A DNA stretch of 50,176 nt from Litorilinea aerophila (GCA_945897075.1 CAMDEX010000013.1:1-50176); one strand, 5' to 3'. Counted from the first letter of the stretch, positions 16,402 through 25,433 are shown. Numbers and translations: made by a program. Notes: generated by a model not told the origin, from the letters alone.

Positions 16402-18239
16402 TATCTGTCCACTTCCCCCAGCACAATGTCGAGTGAGCCGATGTTTGTTACGATATCCGAGAGCATTGCGCCGCGGCTCATCGTATTGATGGCATACAAA
16501 TTATTAAAACTCGGCCCGTGGATGTGCAGCCGGTAGGGTTTGGCCGAGCCGTCGCTGTACAGGTAGAAGCCCAGTTCGCCTTTACTGCCTTCGATGCCGT
16601 GATAGTAGAAGCCGGGGTTGACGTGGAAGCCTTCGGTCATCAGTTTGAAGTGATGGATGAGGGATTCCATACTCAGGTCCAACTCGGCCCGGGGCGGGGC
16701 GGTGACTTTGCGGTTGTCGGTCTTGAAGAGGCCGTCGGGCAGATTTTTGATGGCCTGGCTAATGATGCGCAGGCTCTGGCGCATCTCTTCCATACGCACC
16801 AGATAGCGGGCGTAGCAGTCGCCCTCGCTCTGCACCGGCACTTTGAAGTCGTAATTTTCGTAGCCGCCGTAGGGCATATCCCGGCGCAGATCCCAGTCCA
16901 CGCCGCTGCCGCGCAGCATCGGGCCGGTCAGTCCCATCTCCAGCACCTGCTCGCGACTGAGAACGCCGATGCCTTGCAGGCGATCCTTCCAGACCCGCTG
17001 CTCGGTGAGCATCCGCTCGTAGTCATCAATTTTTGTGGGCATCACCCGCACAAAATCCTGCAAATGGGTGAGGAAGGCTTCGGGCAGATCCGCCCAGACC
17101 CCGCCCACACGGATATAGCTGACGGTCAGCCGTGCGCCGCAGACCATCTCGAAGAGGTCCAGAATGCGCTCCCGCTCGCGTGTGGCGTACATCAGCAGGG
17201 ACATCCCCGTGCCGGAAACGTCGAGGACGTGGGTGGAGAGCCAGAAGAGGTGGGAGGCGATGCGCTGCAACTCACCCATAATCACCCGGATCACCTGCGC
17301 CCGTTGCGGAATCTCAACGCCCAGCATGTGTTCGACGGTCAGCACATAGGAGAAATTGTTGTTCATCCCGGAGAGATAGTCCATCCGGTCGGTGTAGTAG
17401 ACGAAATCCTTGTAGCGTTTGCTTTCGCCCGTCTTCTCGAAACCGCTGTGCAAGAAGCCCAAATCCGGGTCTATGCTGACCACCCGCTCGCCGTCCAACT
17501 CCACCACCAGACGCAGCACGCCGTGGGTGCTGGGGTGATGCGGACCCATATTGATAATCATATTTTCCCGGTTCATGCCCGGCGGCAGGTCGGGGGCGTG
17601 GCTCACGGAGGGAAGAATCTGCGTGCCCAGCGTCTCAAACTCCGGGTCGTCCCAGGTCAGGCTGAAGGGGACTTCCTCGCCGCCCACAGGGATCTGCTTT
17701 TGCAAAGGGTGATTGGGCCACTGTTTGGGCATGAGAATACGGCGCGGGTCCGGATGACCGGTGTAGCTGATCCCCATCAGGTCGGCGCACTCCCGTTCCG
17801 GCCATTCAGCGCCCTGATAGGCAGCGGTCAGGCTGGGGATACTCGGTTTGTCGCCGCCCGTGCAGTCGGCCAGCAGTGTAATGTGCTGCTTGCGGCTGTA
17901 GGAGCGCAACTGGGCCACGGACTGAAAACGGGCCGCGCCACCGCCGATGGGAAGTTCCTTGCGGTCCAGACCAGTCACGTCGATCAGCGATTCGTAGCGC
18001 AGTTGGGGATCGCTCTTGAGAAACTGAGCGACTTCCACCAGCTTTTCTGGCTTGACGTAAAGCACCTGAACGCCGTTGTGCAGCCCCGCAGCCAACACAT
18101 CCCCGCCGAAGCGCTCAGCCACGCGGGTGGTGTCGGCACTTTCGCCGCTGGGCATAGGGGCCACGGCAGGGATACCCGGCACGTTCAGGCTGGGCAACGT
18201 TTCATAAGGACGCACGCGGGGGGATGTGTTCAGCGGCAT
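16401..18239 (-). CDS. nuoCD: NADH-quinone oxidoreductase NuoC-NuoD fusion
   Basis: A 612-residue fusion of the 30-kDa (NuoC, about 40-195) and 49-kDa (NuoD, about 220-612) peripheral-arm subunits. NuoC is marked by ERECADLMGISYTGHPDPRR. NuoD is marked by NMGPHHPSTHGVLRLVVELD (230-249), which includes the quinone-site His pair, and by DRMDYLSGMNNN; it ends in the expected SDIVTNIGSLDIVLGEVDR. The fusion matches the arrangement known in enterobacteria. Start ATG at 18239. It is the only nuoC/nuoD in the window, so cluster 2 would have to share it. Confidence 0.96.
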   Translation of the reverse strand: MPLNTSPRVRPYETLPSLNVPGIPAVAPMPSGESADTTRVAERFGGDVLAAGLHNGVQVLYVKPEKLVEVAQFLKSDPQLRYESLIDVTGLDRKELPIGGGAARFQSVAQLRSYSRKQHITLLADCTGGDKPSIPSLTAAYQGAEWPERECADLMGISYTGHPDPRRILMPKQWPNHPLQKQIPVGGEEVPFSLTWDDPEFETLGTQILPSVSHAPDLPPGMNRENMIINMGPHHPSTHGVLRLVVELDGERVVSIDPDLGFLHSGFEKTGESKRYKDFVYYTDRMDYLSGMNNNFSYVLTVEHMLGVEIPQRAQVIRVIMGELQRIASHLFWLSTHVLDVSGTGMSLLMYATRERERILDLFEMVCGARLTVSYIRVGGVWADLPEAFLTHLQDFVRVMPTKIDDYERMLTEQRVWKDRLQGIGVLSREQVLEMGLTGPMLRGSGVDWDLRRDMPYGGYENYDFKVPVQSEGDCYARYLVRMEEMRQSLRIISQAIKNLPDGLFKTDNRKVTAPPRAELDLSMESLIHHFKLMTEGFHVNPGFYYHGIEGSKGELGFYLYSDGSAKPYRLHIHGPSFNNLYAINTMSRGAMLSDIVTNIGSLDIVLGEVDR

Positions 18240-18264
18240 AAAGTGAACCCCAAATGGAGTGAAC

Positions 18265-18318
18265 AGTAATCAGTGAACAGTGTCGAGACATCCGACTGAT
18301 AACTGTTCACTGATTACT
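18265..18318. repeat. 17-bp inverted repeat, AGTGAACAGT words
   Basis: AGTAATCAGTGAACAGT (18265-18281) is perfectly inverted at 18302-18318 across a 20-nt loop, between nuoB and nuoCD. An extra AGTGAACAGT-like word flanks the left arm. It is another example of a spacer hairpin built from a repeated short word. There is no U-tract, and the operon continues through it. Confidence 0.85.
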
Positions 18319-18326
18319 TCTGTTTG

Positions 18327-18860
18327 TTAGAACGCGCCCAACGGCAGAATCTCTTCCACCTTCGGCGCGATCTGCTTGGGTTTGCGCCAGTCGTCGATGC
18401 TCTCCCGGCCCTGTTTCTCGCGCAGCTTTTCCAGCGCGTAGAGCAGTGCTTCCGGGCGGGGCGGGCAGCCGGGAATGTAGACATCCACCGGGATAATTTT
18501 GTCCACGCCCTGAATGATGGCGTAGTTGTTGAAAGGGCCGCCGGCGCTGGCGCAGATACCCATCGCGATCACCCACTTGGGCGCAGACATCTGGTCGTAG
18601 ATGCGTTTGATGACCGGGGCCATTTTGTTGCTCACCCGCCCGGAGACAATCATCAGATCGGCCTGACGCGGGCTGGCCCGGAACAATTCAGAGCCATAGC
18701 GGGCGATGTCGTGGCGAGCTGTGCCCGTGGCGATCATCTCGATGGCGCAGCAGGCCAGCCCAAAGAGCAGCGGCCAAGTGCTGTTGGCGCGCCCCCAGTT
18801 GAGCAGGCTGTCCAGTGTCGTTGTTACAATGCCTTCGGGAACTTTTTGTTCAAGACCCAT
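18327..18860 (-). CDS. nuoB: NADH-quinone oxidoreductase subunit B (cluster 1)
   Basis: Peripheral-arm subunit holding cluster N2, the last iron-sulfur centre before quinone. With the start at 18860 it has 177 residues. The ligands are the tandem pair C37-C38 ([10 protein letters not shown]), C103 (MGICASAGG) and C132 ([11 protein letters not shown]), the exact family pattern. An in-frame ATG farther upstream (19025) would overlap nuoA and adds non-conserved sequence, so it was rejected. The second cluster has no NuoB. Confidence 0.96.
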   Translation of the reverse strand: MGLEQKVPEGIVTTTLDSLLNWGRANSTWPLLFGLACCAIEMIATGTARHDIARYGSELFRASPRQADLMIVSGRVSNKMAPVIKRIYDQMSAPKWVIAMGICASAGGPFNNYAIIQGVDKIIPVDVYIPGCPPRPEALLYALEKLREKQGRESIDDWRKPKQIAPKVEEILPLGAF

Positions 18861-18975
18861 TGGGATGCCTCGTAGTGCGTAGTGCGTGAACCAGCCACTG
18901 CCAACTATTGCGTATTTCAAATTGCGTATGAACACCAACGCCACCTTCCACCTGCAACCTTCGACTTGCCACCCG

Positions 18976-19332
18976 CTACCCCCACTTGAGCGCGCCCTTT
19001 TTCCACTCGTAGACAAAACCGACAATCAAAACGAGGAGGAAAGGAGCCATCGCGATCAGCGCAAAAACGCGCAGGTCACGCAAAACAGCGGCCCAGGGAT
19101 AGAGAAATATGACTTCAATGTCGAAGATGAGAAAGAGCATCGCCACCAGATAATACTTGACTGGGAAGCGGCGGCGGGCATCGGAGAAGGGGATAATGCC
19201 CGATTCATAGGGTTCGAGTTTTTGTGTGTTCGTCTCTTTCGGCCCCAAAATGGCAGGCAGAATCAGAACGATCGCGCCAAACCCAGCGCCAAGCACAATC
19301 ATAATCAGCAGAGGCAAATAATCAATTGCCAT
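18976..19332 (-). CDS. nuoA: NADH-quinone oxidoreductase subunit A (cluster 1)
   Basis: First gene of the left operon: a 118-residue protein with three membrane helices near the quinone pocket. The family signature [11 protein letters not shown] (about 37-47) and [29 protein letters not shown] are present, including the FDIE acidic motif of helix 2; the C-terminus [11 protein letters not shown] is typical. It is a clear paralogue of the NuoA at 19691, transcribed divergently. A good promoter lies 158-186 nt upstream of its start (19490-19518). The 115-nt spacer to nuoB contains GTAGTGCGTAGTGCGT-like words. Confidence 0.97.
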   Translation of the reverse strand: MAIDYLPLLIMIVLGAGFGAIVLILPAILGPKETNTQKLEPYESGIIPFSDARRRFPVKYYLVAMLFLIFDIEVIFLYPWAAVLRDLRVFALIAMAPFLLVLIVGFVYEWKKGALKWG

Positions 19333-19489
19333 CGTGCGTCCCTTTCACTGTGGCAGGAGAGGCAAATGCCACCAATTTTTCAAGCAAAAACGCCCACTCG
19401 GACCTGGTATGAGAGAGAGGGCGTCGCCGTTGACTGGAAACAGAAATTGGGGTGAAATTTGTTCGTGCATTTTTACACGAACGGGAGGC

Positions 19490-19518
19490 ATTGTAACACG
19501 GATAGCAGGGGCTGTCAA
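19490..19518 (-). promoter_or_regulatory. Sigma-70-type promoter for the left nuo operon
   Basis: On the minus strand TTGACA (19518-19513), a 17-nt spacer and TACAAT (19495-19490) form a nearly consensus promoter that points at nuoA. Transcription would start near 19483, leaving a leader of about 150 nt whose first bases form the hairpin GTTCGTG...CACGAAC (19461-19482). Confidence 0.75.
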
Positions 19519-19551
19519 AGCCATATCGAGTTTTGTGAAATTTGGAGCTTT

Positions 19552-19599
19552 GTTGTAGTGTAGACACCGATCTTCGTTGTAGTGTAGACACCGATCTTC
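19552..19599. promoter_or_regulatory. Perfect 2 x 24-bp tandem repeat between divergent nuo promoters
   Basis: Two identical 24-bp units (19552-19575 and 19576-19599) stand head to tail between the two nuo clusters. Each contains the dyad GTGT-AG-ACAC (19558-19567 and 19582-19591), so a dimeric regulator could bind two sites 24 bp apart. They lie 34 bp from the -35 box of the left promoter and directly upstream of the right one. An operator role is inferred from position and symmetry. Confidence 0.7.
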
Positions 19600-19610
19600 A
19601 CTTGCAGACT

Positions 19611-19639
19611 TTTCCAAATCAAAATCCCTATGCTATACT
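19611..19639 (+). promoter_or_regulatory. Possible promoter for the right nuo cluster
   Basis: TATACT (19634-19639) is a good -10 box; the best -35 at 17-nt spacing is only TTTCCA (19611-19616). Such a weak -35 placed right after the tandem operator-like repeats would suit an activated promoter. The predicted start at about 19646 lies 45 nt before nuoA. Confidence 0.45.
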
Positions 19640-19690
19640 GCTAGGCGTTTGTACTTTTCCACACAATCGGATTTTGAAGGAGCGGCACGT

Positions 19691-20047
19691 ATGCTGTCTC
19701 AGTACGCTTTCATTTTAATTATGTCGTCAATTGCGCTCATTTTGCCGCTGGCGGCGATTATTCTGGGCCACATTTTGGGGCCGCGCCGACCCGACGCTGT
19801 GAAGAACGCAGTCTACGAGAGCGGTGTGGAAACCATCGGCGATACATGGGTGCAGTTTCGTGCCCAGTACTACCTGATCGGTCTCGTTTTCGTAGTCTTT
19901 GATGTGGAAGCAATTTTTCTCTTCCCTATCGCCGTGGCCTACGAACAGTTGAGTATGTTCGCCGTCTTTGCGACAATCTTCTTTGTGCTTCTGCTCGTCG
20001 TCGGCCTGCTCTACGACTGGCGCAAAGGCGCTTTGGAGTGGCAATAA
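19691..20047 (+). CDS. nuoA: NADH-quinone oxidoreductase subunit A (cluster 2)
   Basis: First gene of the right cluster, a 118-residue paralogue of the NuoA at 18976. The motifs NAVYESGVETIGDTW and FRAQYYLIGLVFVVFDVEAIFLFP (FDVE acidic motif) identify it; the C-terminus YDWRKGALEWQ matches. The start at 19691 is chosen because GAAGGAG lies 8 nt upstream; the in-frame codon at 19649 has no ribosome site. It is the only subunit of cluster 2 that touches the NuoB/NuoD region, which may tune how this membrane arm docks to the shared peripheral arm (inference). Confidence 0.96.
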   Translation: MLSQYAFILIMSSIALILPLAAIILGHILGPRRPDAVKNAVYESGVETIGDTWVQFRAQYYLIGLVFVVFDVEAIFLFPIAVAYEQLSMFAVFATIFFVLLLVVGLLYDWRKGALEWQ

Positions 20048-20101
20048 GGGCTTACCTAAAAAACTGAAGATATGCTGAGAAATACAGGAAAGATATCCAT
20101 C

Positions 20102-20144
20102 TTTATCCGTGTTTATCAGCGTTTTTATCTGTGTTTATCAGCGT
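20102..20144. repeat. Direct repeat of about 21 bp, TTATCCGTGTTTATCAGCG type
   Basis: Two near-identical units (20102-20122 and 20124-20144; 20 of 21 bases equal, 22-nt period) lie in the nuoA-nuoH spacer of cluster 2. More partial words (CGTTCATCAG) follow to about 20155. It is the same style of repeat as the CGCAGATT families. The remainder of the 20048-20214 spacer holds no gene. Confidence 0.85.
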
Positions 20145-20214
20145 TCATCAGTGGCTGAATAAATTGTTTTGAAATTATCGATTTGCGCACACCCCTGGGG
20201 TTGGAGGCAAACGG

Positions 20215-21456
20215 ATGCAAGGTTCAACGTGGAGTGATGGGATTGTCGGGCTGCTGACCGGGCTGGGTCTCCCGGAAATGCTGGCTATTGGCATCGCCTA
20301 TGGGATCGGTGCCTTTATCCTCGTCAATTTTGGCATGATTTCGGCCCTGCTGTTGATTTGGATCACCCGCAAGGCGATCAGCCGCATGCAGGATCGTCTC
20401 GGTCCCAACCGTCTCGGCCCCTACGGCCTCTTTCAGACAGTGGCCGACGCGGCCAAGCTGATCTCCAAAGAGATCATCACACCCAGCCAGTCCGATTTTC
20501 TGGCCTACAATGCCGCGCCGATCCTCTCCGTTTTTGGCGTGATGATGCTGCTGGCCGTGGTGCCTTTTGCCCCCGGCCTGATCGGTGTGGACTTGAATAT
20601 CGGTGTGCTCTTTGTCGTCGCTCTCGGCTCCATCGGTGTGATGGCGGCGCTGATGGCCGGTTGGGGCAGCAACAACAAATATGCGCTGCTGGCCGGTTTC
20701 CGGGTGGTGGCCCAATTGCTCAGCTACGAAATTCCGATGGTACTCTCCATTCTCACCGTCGTGCTGCTCACCGGCACAATGAGTTTTGGCCGCATTGTGG
20801 AGTGGCAATCCTTGACTATTGGCGGCTTCAACCTGGGCATTGGCTGGTTTGGGCTGATGATGCCCGCCGCCATGCTGATCTTCTTTATCAGCTCGCTGGC
20901 CGAAGCCGAGTTGACCCCCTTCGACCTGCTGGAAGCCGAATCCGAACTGATCGCCGGTTTCCACATCGAGTATTCGGGGATGAAATTTGCCATGTTCTTC
21001 CTGGCCCAGTTTGTCAACGCCTGGATTCTTTCGGCGCTGATGGCTATTCTCTTTCTGGGCGGCTGGCAAGGTCCCGGCGTGGGTCTGCCCCTCATCGGCC
21101 CGATTCTGGGCTTCGGCTACTTCTTTATTAAGAGCTACGCCATTTATGTCCTGCAACAGTGGGTGCGCGGCACATTCCCCCGCGTGCGCATTGACCAGAT
21201 GATGTACTTTGCCTGGAAGGTGCTGGTGCCTGCCATCGTCGGTCTGATCGTCGTGCAGGCGATTGCCCAGAAGTTGCCCTTCCCCGATCCGGTCATCTAC
21301 GCCATCATTTTCCTGGCGAATATCGGCACGATTTGGGTGGTGACTACAGTCCTGCAGCGCTACATCAAGAGCGCCACAATGGGCAGCAAACGCTCCTTCG
21401 AGCCGACGTCCCTGATCGGCACAATGCAGAAGGCTGACACGTATGCGATGTACTGA
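20215..21456 (+). CDS. nuoH: NADH-quinone oxidoreductase subunit H (cluster 2)
   Basis: Second NuoH copy, 413 residues, about 85 longer than the first. The core is conserved: [18 protein letters not shown], the acidic loop [20 protein letters not shown], then [20 protein letters not shown]. The extra C-terminal part adds a final hydrophobic helix ([20 protein letters not shown]) and a polar tail; similarly long NuoH proteins are known in other phyla. Start ATG at 20215, preceded by GGAGG-like GTTGGAGGC. The usual ERK motif near the N-terminus is replaced by [11 protein letters not shown]. Placement between nuoA and nuoJ skips B-G and I. Confidence 0.95.
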   Translation: MQGSTWSDGIVGLLTGLGLPEMLAIGIAYGIGAFILVNFGMISALLLIWITRKAISRMQDRLGPNRLGPYGLFQTVADAAKLISKEIITPSQSDFLAYNAAPILSVFGVMMLLAVVPFAPGLIGVDLNIGVLFVVALGSIGVMAALMAGWGSNNKYALLAGFRVVAQLLSYEIPMVLSILTVVLLTGTMSFGRIVEWQSLTIGGFNLGIGWFGLMMPAAMLIFFISSLAEAELTPFDLLEAESELIAGFHIEYSGMKFAMFFLAQFVNAWILSALMAILFLGGWQGPGVGLPLIGPILGFGYFFIKSYAIYVLQQWVRGTFPRVRIDQMMYFAWKVLVPAIVGLIVVQAIAQKLPFPDPVIYAIIFLANIGTIWVVTTVLQRYIKSATMGSKRSFEPTSLIGTMQKADTYAMY

Positions 21457-21468
21457 AGGTGAAACGTG

Positions 21469-21521
21469 AAACGTGAGAGGAGTCGGATGATCTCACGCAT
21501 CACGCATCACGTCTCACGTTT
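21469..21521. repeat. Word-built inverted repeat, ACGTGA type
   Basis: AAACGTGAGA (21469-21478) is inverted at 21512-21521, and between them lie CACGCAT words repeated in tandem. The words on the left (GAAACGTGAAACGTGA) and right (TCACGCATCACGCATCACG) are related reverse complements, so a longer imperfect hairpin can form. It fills the nuoH-nuoJ spacer of cluster 2. Confidence 0.75.
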
Positions 21522-21593
21522 CTGGCAGGCGAACAGACAGTACCGTTCCGATCTTTTCTTGACTCATTTCACGCAGGAAGCGCAGGTTTTTCT

Positions 21594-22115
21594 ATGCCAC
21601 CATTGCCTCCCCTACCCACGATCGGTCAACTGGTCTTTACAGGCATCGCTATCTTCACCTGTGCGTCTGCGCTGGGTGTGGTCTTGGCCCGCAATTTATT
21701 CCACGGCGCGCTGGCTCTGGTGGCCACGCTCTTTGGCGTGGCCGCTCTCTATGTGATGCTGGAAGCCGAGTTTCTGGCCGTCAGCCAGGTGCTGGTCTAC
21801 GTGGGTGCGATCTCCACCCTCATCACCTTTGCCATTATGCTCACCCGCTCGATGATGTATGGCAAGACCTCGCCGATGAACCGGCAATGGGGCAAGACAG
21901 GCCTCTTTGTCGTGATGATCTTCCTGGCGCTCTACGGCTTTGTCGGCGCGATTCCCTGGGCCGACAGCGCCGCGCCTGTGTTGGCCGACGAGTCGATGAT
22001 CGCGGCGTTGGGTACGCTGTTTGTCACCGATTATGTGATTGCCTTTGAGGTGTTAGGCCTGCTCCTGCTGGTGGCGCTGGTGGGCGCGGTAATGTTGGCG
22101 CGGGATAACAATTAG
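21594..22115 (+). CDS. nuoJ: NADH-quinone oxidoreductase subunit J (cluster 2)
   Basis: A 173-residue second copy of the five-helix Nuo[21 protein letters not shown] and [28 protein letters not shown] correspond to the conserved second and third helices. The start is ATG at 21594, which gives a short N-terminus ([15 protein letters not shown]) before helix 1. No overlap with its neighbours: a CGCAGATT repeat separates it from nuoK, unlike the tight J-K overlap in the left operon. Confidence 0.94.
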   Translation: MPPLPPLPTIGQLVFTGIAIFTCASALGVVLARNLFHGALALVATLFGVAALYVMLEAEFLAVSQVLVYVGAISTLITFAIMLTRSMMYGKTSPMNRQWGKTGLFVVMIFLALYGFVGAIPWADSAAPVLADESMIAALGTLFVTDYVIAFEVLGLLLLVALVGAVMLARDNN

Positions 22116-22121
22116 GATCAG

Positions 22122-22202
22122 TACGCAGATTTCGCAGAAACAGCAGATTTTCGCAGATTTTTATCCGCTTGAATCAGCCCAATCCGCGCTATCCGCGTTC
22201 CA
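22122..22202. repeat. CGCAGATT and ATCCGCG word repeat
   Basis: ACGCAGATTTCGCAGAAAC begins a stretch of about 38 nt that closely repeats 10261-10300 and 22960-22998. The second half switches to the inverse orientation (CAATCCGCGCTATCCGCGTT), giving a loose inverted structure. It occupies the whole nuoJ-nuoK spacer up to the AGGAGG ribosome site at 22212. Confidence 0.8.
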
Positions 22203-22225
22203 TTTGTACGCAGGAGGACGCATCC

Positions 22226-22537
22226 GTGGTGCCATTGACCGGATATTTATTGGTAGGCGCATTTCTCTTCTCGGCAGGTCTCTACGGCGCGCTGGCTCGG
22301 CGCAATGCCATCGCCATTCTGATGGGCATCGAGCTGATGCTCAACGCGGCCAACATCAATCTGGTGGCCTTCTGGCGCTACGGCGAGGCCCAGGCCGATC
22401 TGGCCGGGCAGGTCTTTGCGGTGCTGATCATCGCCCTGGCCGCGGCCGAGGCGGCTGTGGGTCTGGCGCTGATCATTGCCGTCTACCGGGAACGCAAGAC
22501 TGTAAATGTGGACGAGTTGAACCTTCTGGCTGGCTAA
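22226..22537 (+). CDS. nuoK: NADH-quinone oxidoreductase subunit K (cluster 2)
   Basis: A 103-residue second NuoK with three helices. [20 protein letters not shown] carries the helix-2 Glu, [12 protein letters not shown] the helix-3 Glu, and the C-terminus [11 protein letters not shown] is typical. The start is the GTG at 22226, 8 nt after a strong AGGAGG (22212-22217); a second GTG follows immediately. An in-frame ATG at 22169 would add repeat-encoded residues (MNQPNPRYP...) and lacks a ribosome site. The gene is followed at once by a hairpin. Confidence 0.94.
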   Translation: MVPLTGYLLVGAFLFSAGLYGALARRNAIAILMGIELMLNAANINLVAFWRYGEAQADLAGQVFAVLIIALAAAEAAVGLALIIAVYRERKTVNVDELNLLAG

Positions 22538-22539
22538 AA

Positions 22540-22571
22540 AATTCCCGGCACTTTTTGAAGTGCCGGGAATT
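22540..22571. repeat. 14-bp hairpin AATTCCCGGCACTT, dispersed copy
   Basis: A perfect 14-bp stem (22540-22553 and 22558-22571) with loop TTTG follows directly after the nuoK stop. Its core, CCCGGCACTT/AAGTGCCGGG, recurs at 35003-35038. There is no U-run after it on the plus strand, so full termination is unlikely; it may act as a processing or attenuation hairpin between nuoK and the next gene. Confidence 0.85.
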
Positions 22572-22587
22572 TGGGTGGGATAACTCT

Positions 22588-22959
22588 ATGCCCAAACAGT
22601 TGTTGACCGGCACATTGGAAGAGCAGTGTGATATGCTCGTCCAGATGGCCCAGGAAAAGATGAGCGCGGGCAACTACACAGGTGCTTATCACGCGCTAAA
22701 GGAAGTGGTGAAGCACGCGCCAGAGCGCAAAGATGCGGTGGACCTGCTGGTCGTTGCCAGACAGCGCAAGTCTGAGCAAACCCGTCTATTACTGTTTTCT
22801 CTGATTGGCGCAATTCTCTTTGTCGGCATCGGTTCAGCCACCCGTCTGTCAGGCGATCTCTGGCTGCTGGCATTCGGTTTTGTCGGTCTGCTCGTCGGTT
22901 ATGGGGTAGGCAATCTGTTCAACAGTCTACGCCGGGCCGCCGAGCTGGAGATGAAGTAG
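22588..22959 (+). CDS. TPR-like small membrane protein within nuo cluster 2
   Basis: A 123-residue protein that is not a known complex I subunit. Residues 5-55 form a helical hairpin that looks like one TPR-type repeat (QMAQEKMSAGNYTGAYHALK, then APERKDAVDLL). Two hydrophobic helices follow (about 68-85 and 90-108), then a short basic tail (NSLRRAAELEMK). The ATG at 22588 is chosen because the protein begins cleanly there, with GGGTGGGA upstream. Sitting between nuoK and nuoL on the same strand, it may be an assembly or accessory factor of the second membrane arm; that is inference from position. Confidence 0.75.
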   Translation: MPKQLLTGTLEEQCDMLVQMAQEKMSAGNYTGAYHALKEVVKHAPERKDAVDLLVVARQRKSEQTRLLLFSLIGAILFVGIGSATRLSGDLWLLAFGFVGLLVGYGVGNLFNSLRRAAELEMK

Positions 22960-23066
22960 GACGCAGATTTCGCTGAAACCGCAGATTGACGCAGATTCAA
23001 TCCGTAAATTCTGGAATCCGTGTTCTTATCAGCGCAGATCAATTCAAATCATTAAAATCTGCGTCC
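22959..23066. repeat. CGCAGATT word repeat enclosed by 12-bp inverted repeat
   Basis: GGACGCAGATTT (22959-22970) is perfectly inverted at 23055-23066. In between are further CGCAGATT words and related ATCCGTG words, so the spacer before nuoL can fold on itself. The first copy starts on the stop codon of the TPR-like gene. No gene fits here. Confidence 0.85.
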
Positions 23067-23121
23067 CTATTTTTCTGATGAAGTATTAATTGTCGTTATC
23101 GCACGCCAATGAGGACCGTCT

Positions 23122-25344
23122 ATGGATGGCATTTTTAACGCAGCGTGGATTGTACCCATCCCACCCTTTCTGGCCTTTGTCGCCATCGTCCTGGGGTTAA
23201 ACCGCAACAAACGGGGCACAACGCTGGTGGCGGTGGGCGCGGCAGCCATTAGCTGGATTCTGGGCTGGTCCATTGCCATTGCCTCTTTCGCCACCGCCCA
23301 TTTCGGCGAACACCCCGTTGATCAAGCGCTCTACTCCATCCCCACCGGGACGAGTGAGTTCGTCATCGGCTATGCGGTGGACCCGGCCAACGCGCTGATG
23401 CTCTTTATGGTGCCCTTTCTGGTGTTGATGATCTTCATCTACTCCAGCGGGTATATGACCTTTCCAGGCCATCTGAGCGCAACGGCCTATCCCGAAGCCG
23501 TCGCCCAGGGCAAAGACCCGCGCTACAGCCGCTTCTTCGCCTATATCTGTCTCTTTGCCACGGGTATGCTCGGGCTGGTCGTCTCCAATAGTCTCCTAAC
23601 CTTCTTCGTCTTTTGGGAGATTATGGGTCTGTGCAGCTACCTGCTCATCGGCTTCTGGTACGAAAAGCCCACGGCCAAAGCCGCGGCGATTAAAGCCTTT
23701 ATGACCACCCGCATCGGCGATGCGCTTATGCTGATCGGTATGCTGTTCCTGTACATCCGCAGCGAGCCGAGCAGCCTGCGCTTCTCCGAACTCTTCACCG
23801 CCGAGAATCTGGAACAGTTGGCCCACAGCACAGCCAACGTTCCCTTCATCGGCGCAGTTCCCTGGATTGCCCTGATTGCCGTCCTGATCTTCTGCGGCAG
23901 CATAGGCAAGAGCGCCCAGTTCCCGCTGCACGTCTGGCTGCCCGATGCGATGGAAGGCCCGACGCCCGTCAGCGCGATGATCCACGCCGCCACGATGGTT
24001 TCGGCGGGTGTCTTTCTGCTGGTGCGGATGTTCCCCATCTACCAGATGGCGGGTGAAGTCTCCGGCAGTGCGCTGCAATTCGTGGCCTTTATCGGTGCCT
24101 TCACGGCCATCTTTGCGGCTACGATTGCGATGGCCCAGTGGGATGTGAAGCGGGTGCTGGCCTATTCCACCATCAGCCAGTTGGGGTATATGGTGGCGGC
24201 GATTGGGATGGGCGCGTATGTGGCGGCCCTCTTCCACCTGCTCACCCACGCTTTCTTCAAGGCCCTGCTCTTTCTTGGCTCCGGCAGCGTCATCCACGGC
24301 GTGGAGCACGGCTTCCACCACGCACATCACAACAGCCACGACGCGCACGGACACGACAGCCACGGACACATTGTCCACCGTTCGGACGGCGATCTGAACC
24401 CGCAAGACCCCCAGGATATGCGCAATATGGGCGGTCTGCTGCAACGGATGCCGCGCACCGGCTGGACCTTTATCATCGGCGGTCTGGCGCTCTCCGGCTT
24501 CCCGCTGATCACCGCTGGCTTCTGGTCGAAGGACGAGATTCTGGCCAGCGCCTGGGGCGGCAACCATTTGTTGGTCTTCGGCACGCTGGCCCTCTCCGCC
24601 TTTCTGACCGCCTTCTACACAATGCGTCAGATCGGCCTGACTTTCCTGGGCAAGCCCCGCTCCGAGGGCGCTTCTCACGCACCGGAGAGTGTGGCGGCGA
24701 TGACGACGCCGCTGATCCTCATCAGTTTCTTTGCGATTGTGGCCGGTTGGGTGGGCATCCCGGAACACTTCCCGGTCATCGGCGGGCTTGTCCCCAATTG
24801 GATCGAACATTTCCTCGAACCCTATATGGAGTATTTGCACCTGCACGCCCACGTGCTGGAGTTCAATTTCGTGCCGCTGGTGACCTCTCTGGTCGTGGCA
24901 TTGGGCGGTCTGGGGCTGGGTTATGTGATCTACGGGCAGGGCCTGAAAGAAGGGCAGATCGACCCCCTCGCCAAACTACTCGGCCCCATCTGGTGGGCCT
25001 GGCATCGCAAGTATTGGGTAGACGAGTTCTACACCGCCACGATTGTGGCCTTCACGCTGGCTCTCTCCAAATTCCTGGCGCTCTTTGACCGGGAGTGGGT
25101 CATTGATGCTCTGGTCAATGCCATCGGTCGTGTGGCTCTCTGGTTGAGCGATCTGGCCGGCGCTTTTGACCGTATTGTGGTAGACGGTGCGGTGATGGGA
25201 CTGGGCTGGCTTTCGGATCAGGCGGGCGGCATTACCCGTCTCCTCCAGGATGGCCGGGTGCAGGCCTACCTGCTCTTTGGTTTGTTGGTAGCGGCTGTTT
25301 GGCTTTTCTTGAGCGTTCTGCCCCTAATAATGACGCTGGTTTAG
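23122..25344 (+). CDS. nuoL: NADH-quinone oxidoreductase subunit L with His-rich insert (cluster 2)
   Basis: Distal antiporter-like subunit, 740 residues, about 110 longer than the copy at 2599. Key stretches are [20 protein letters not shown] (Glu166), [16 protein letters not shown] and [20 protein letters not shown]. Where the family has a short loop after the VIHG motif, this protein carries a hydrophilic insert with 12 histidines between residues 392 and 419 ([18 protein letters not shown] is the core) before DMRNMGGL. The long lateral-helix region is present in the C-terminal 150 residues. Start ATG at 23122. The insert may bind metal or be a flexible loop; nothing decides between these. 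Confidence 0.95.
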   Translation: MDGIFNAAWIVPIPPFLAFVAIVLGLNRNKRGTTLVAVGAAAISWILGWSIAIASFATAHFGEHPVDQALYSIPTGTSEFVIGYAVDPANALMLFMVPFLVLMIFIYSSGYMTFPGHLSATAYPEAVAQGKDPRYSRFFAYICLFATGMLGLVVSNSLLTFFVFWEIMGLCSYLLIGFWYEKPTAKAAAIKAFMTTRIGDALMLIGMLFLYIRSEPSSLRFSELFTAENLEQLAHSTANVPFIGAVPWIALIAVLIFCGSIGKSAQFPLHVWLPDAMEGPTPVSAMIHAATMVSAGVFLLVRMFPIYQMAGEVSGSALQFVAFIGAFTAIFAATIAMAQWDVKRVLAYSTISQLGYMVAAIGMGAYVAALFHLLTHAFFKALLFLGSGSVIHGVEHGFHHAHHNSHDAHGHDSHGHIVHRSDGDLNPQDPQDMRNMGGLLQRMPRTGWTFIIGGLALSGFPLITAGFWSKDEILASAWGGNHLLVFGTLALSAFLTAFYTMRQIGLTFLGKPRSEGASHAPESVAAMTTPLILISFFAIVAGWVGIPEHFPVIGGLVPNWIEHFLEPYMEYLHLHAHVLEFNFVPLVTSLVVALGGLGLGYVIYGQGLKEGQIDPLAKLLGPIWWAWHRKYWVDEFYTATIVAFTLALSKFLALFDREWVIDALVNAIGRVALWLSDLAGAFDRIVVDGAVMGLGWLSDQAGGITRLLQDGRVQAYLLFGLLVAAVWLFLSVLPLIMTLV

Positions 25345-25345
25345 T

Positions 25346-25393
25346 AGAAGTTTGACTTGACGAAGTTCAACTTTTGGCAAAAGTCGAACTTCT
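25346..25393. repeat. Hairpin AGAAGTTTGACTT in the nuoL-nuoM spacer
   Basis: The arms 25346-25358 and 25381-25393 pair along 13 bp with one G-U wobble; an inner pairing of AAGTT words is also possible. It starts on the base after the nuoL stop region. There is no U-tract, and it is probably another spacer repeat rather than a terminator, since nuoM and nuoN follow. Confidence 0.75.
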
Positions 25394-25433
25394 GAGATTG
25401 TAGCACCTCGTCCGTTTCTGAGGAGAAGATTTC

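Noticed and set aside
16518-18269. A 583-codon frame opposite nuoCD
   Set aside because: Same kind of antisense shadow; composition and residue usage are unlike a real protein, and nuoCD is unambiguous.
23596-24852. Minus-strand frame of 418 codons opposite nuoL of cluster 2
   Set aside because: Shadow frame; the His-rich region of NuoL creates its Val/Met-rich stretch. No ribosome site or domain.
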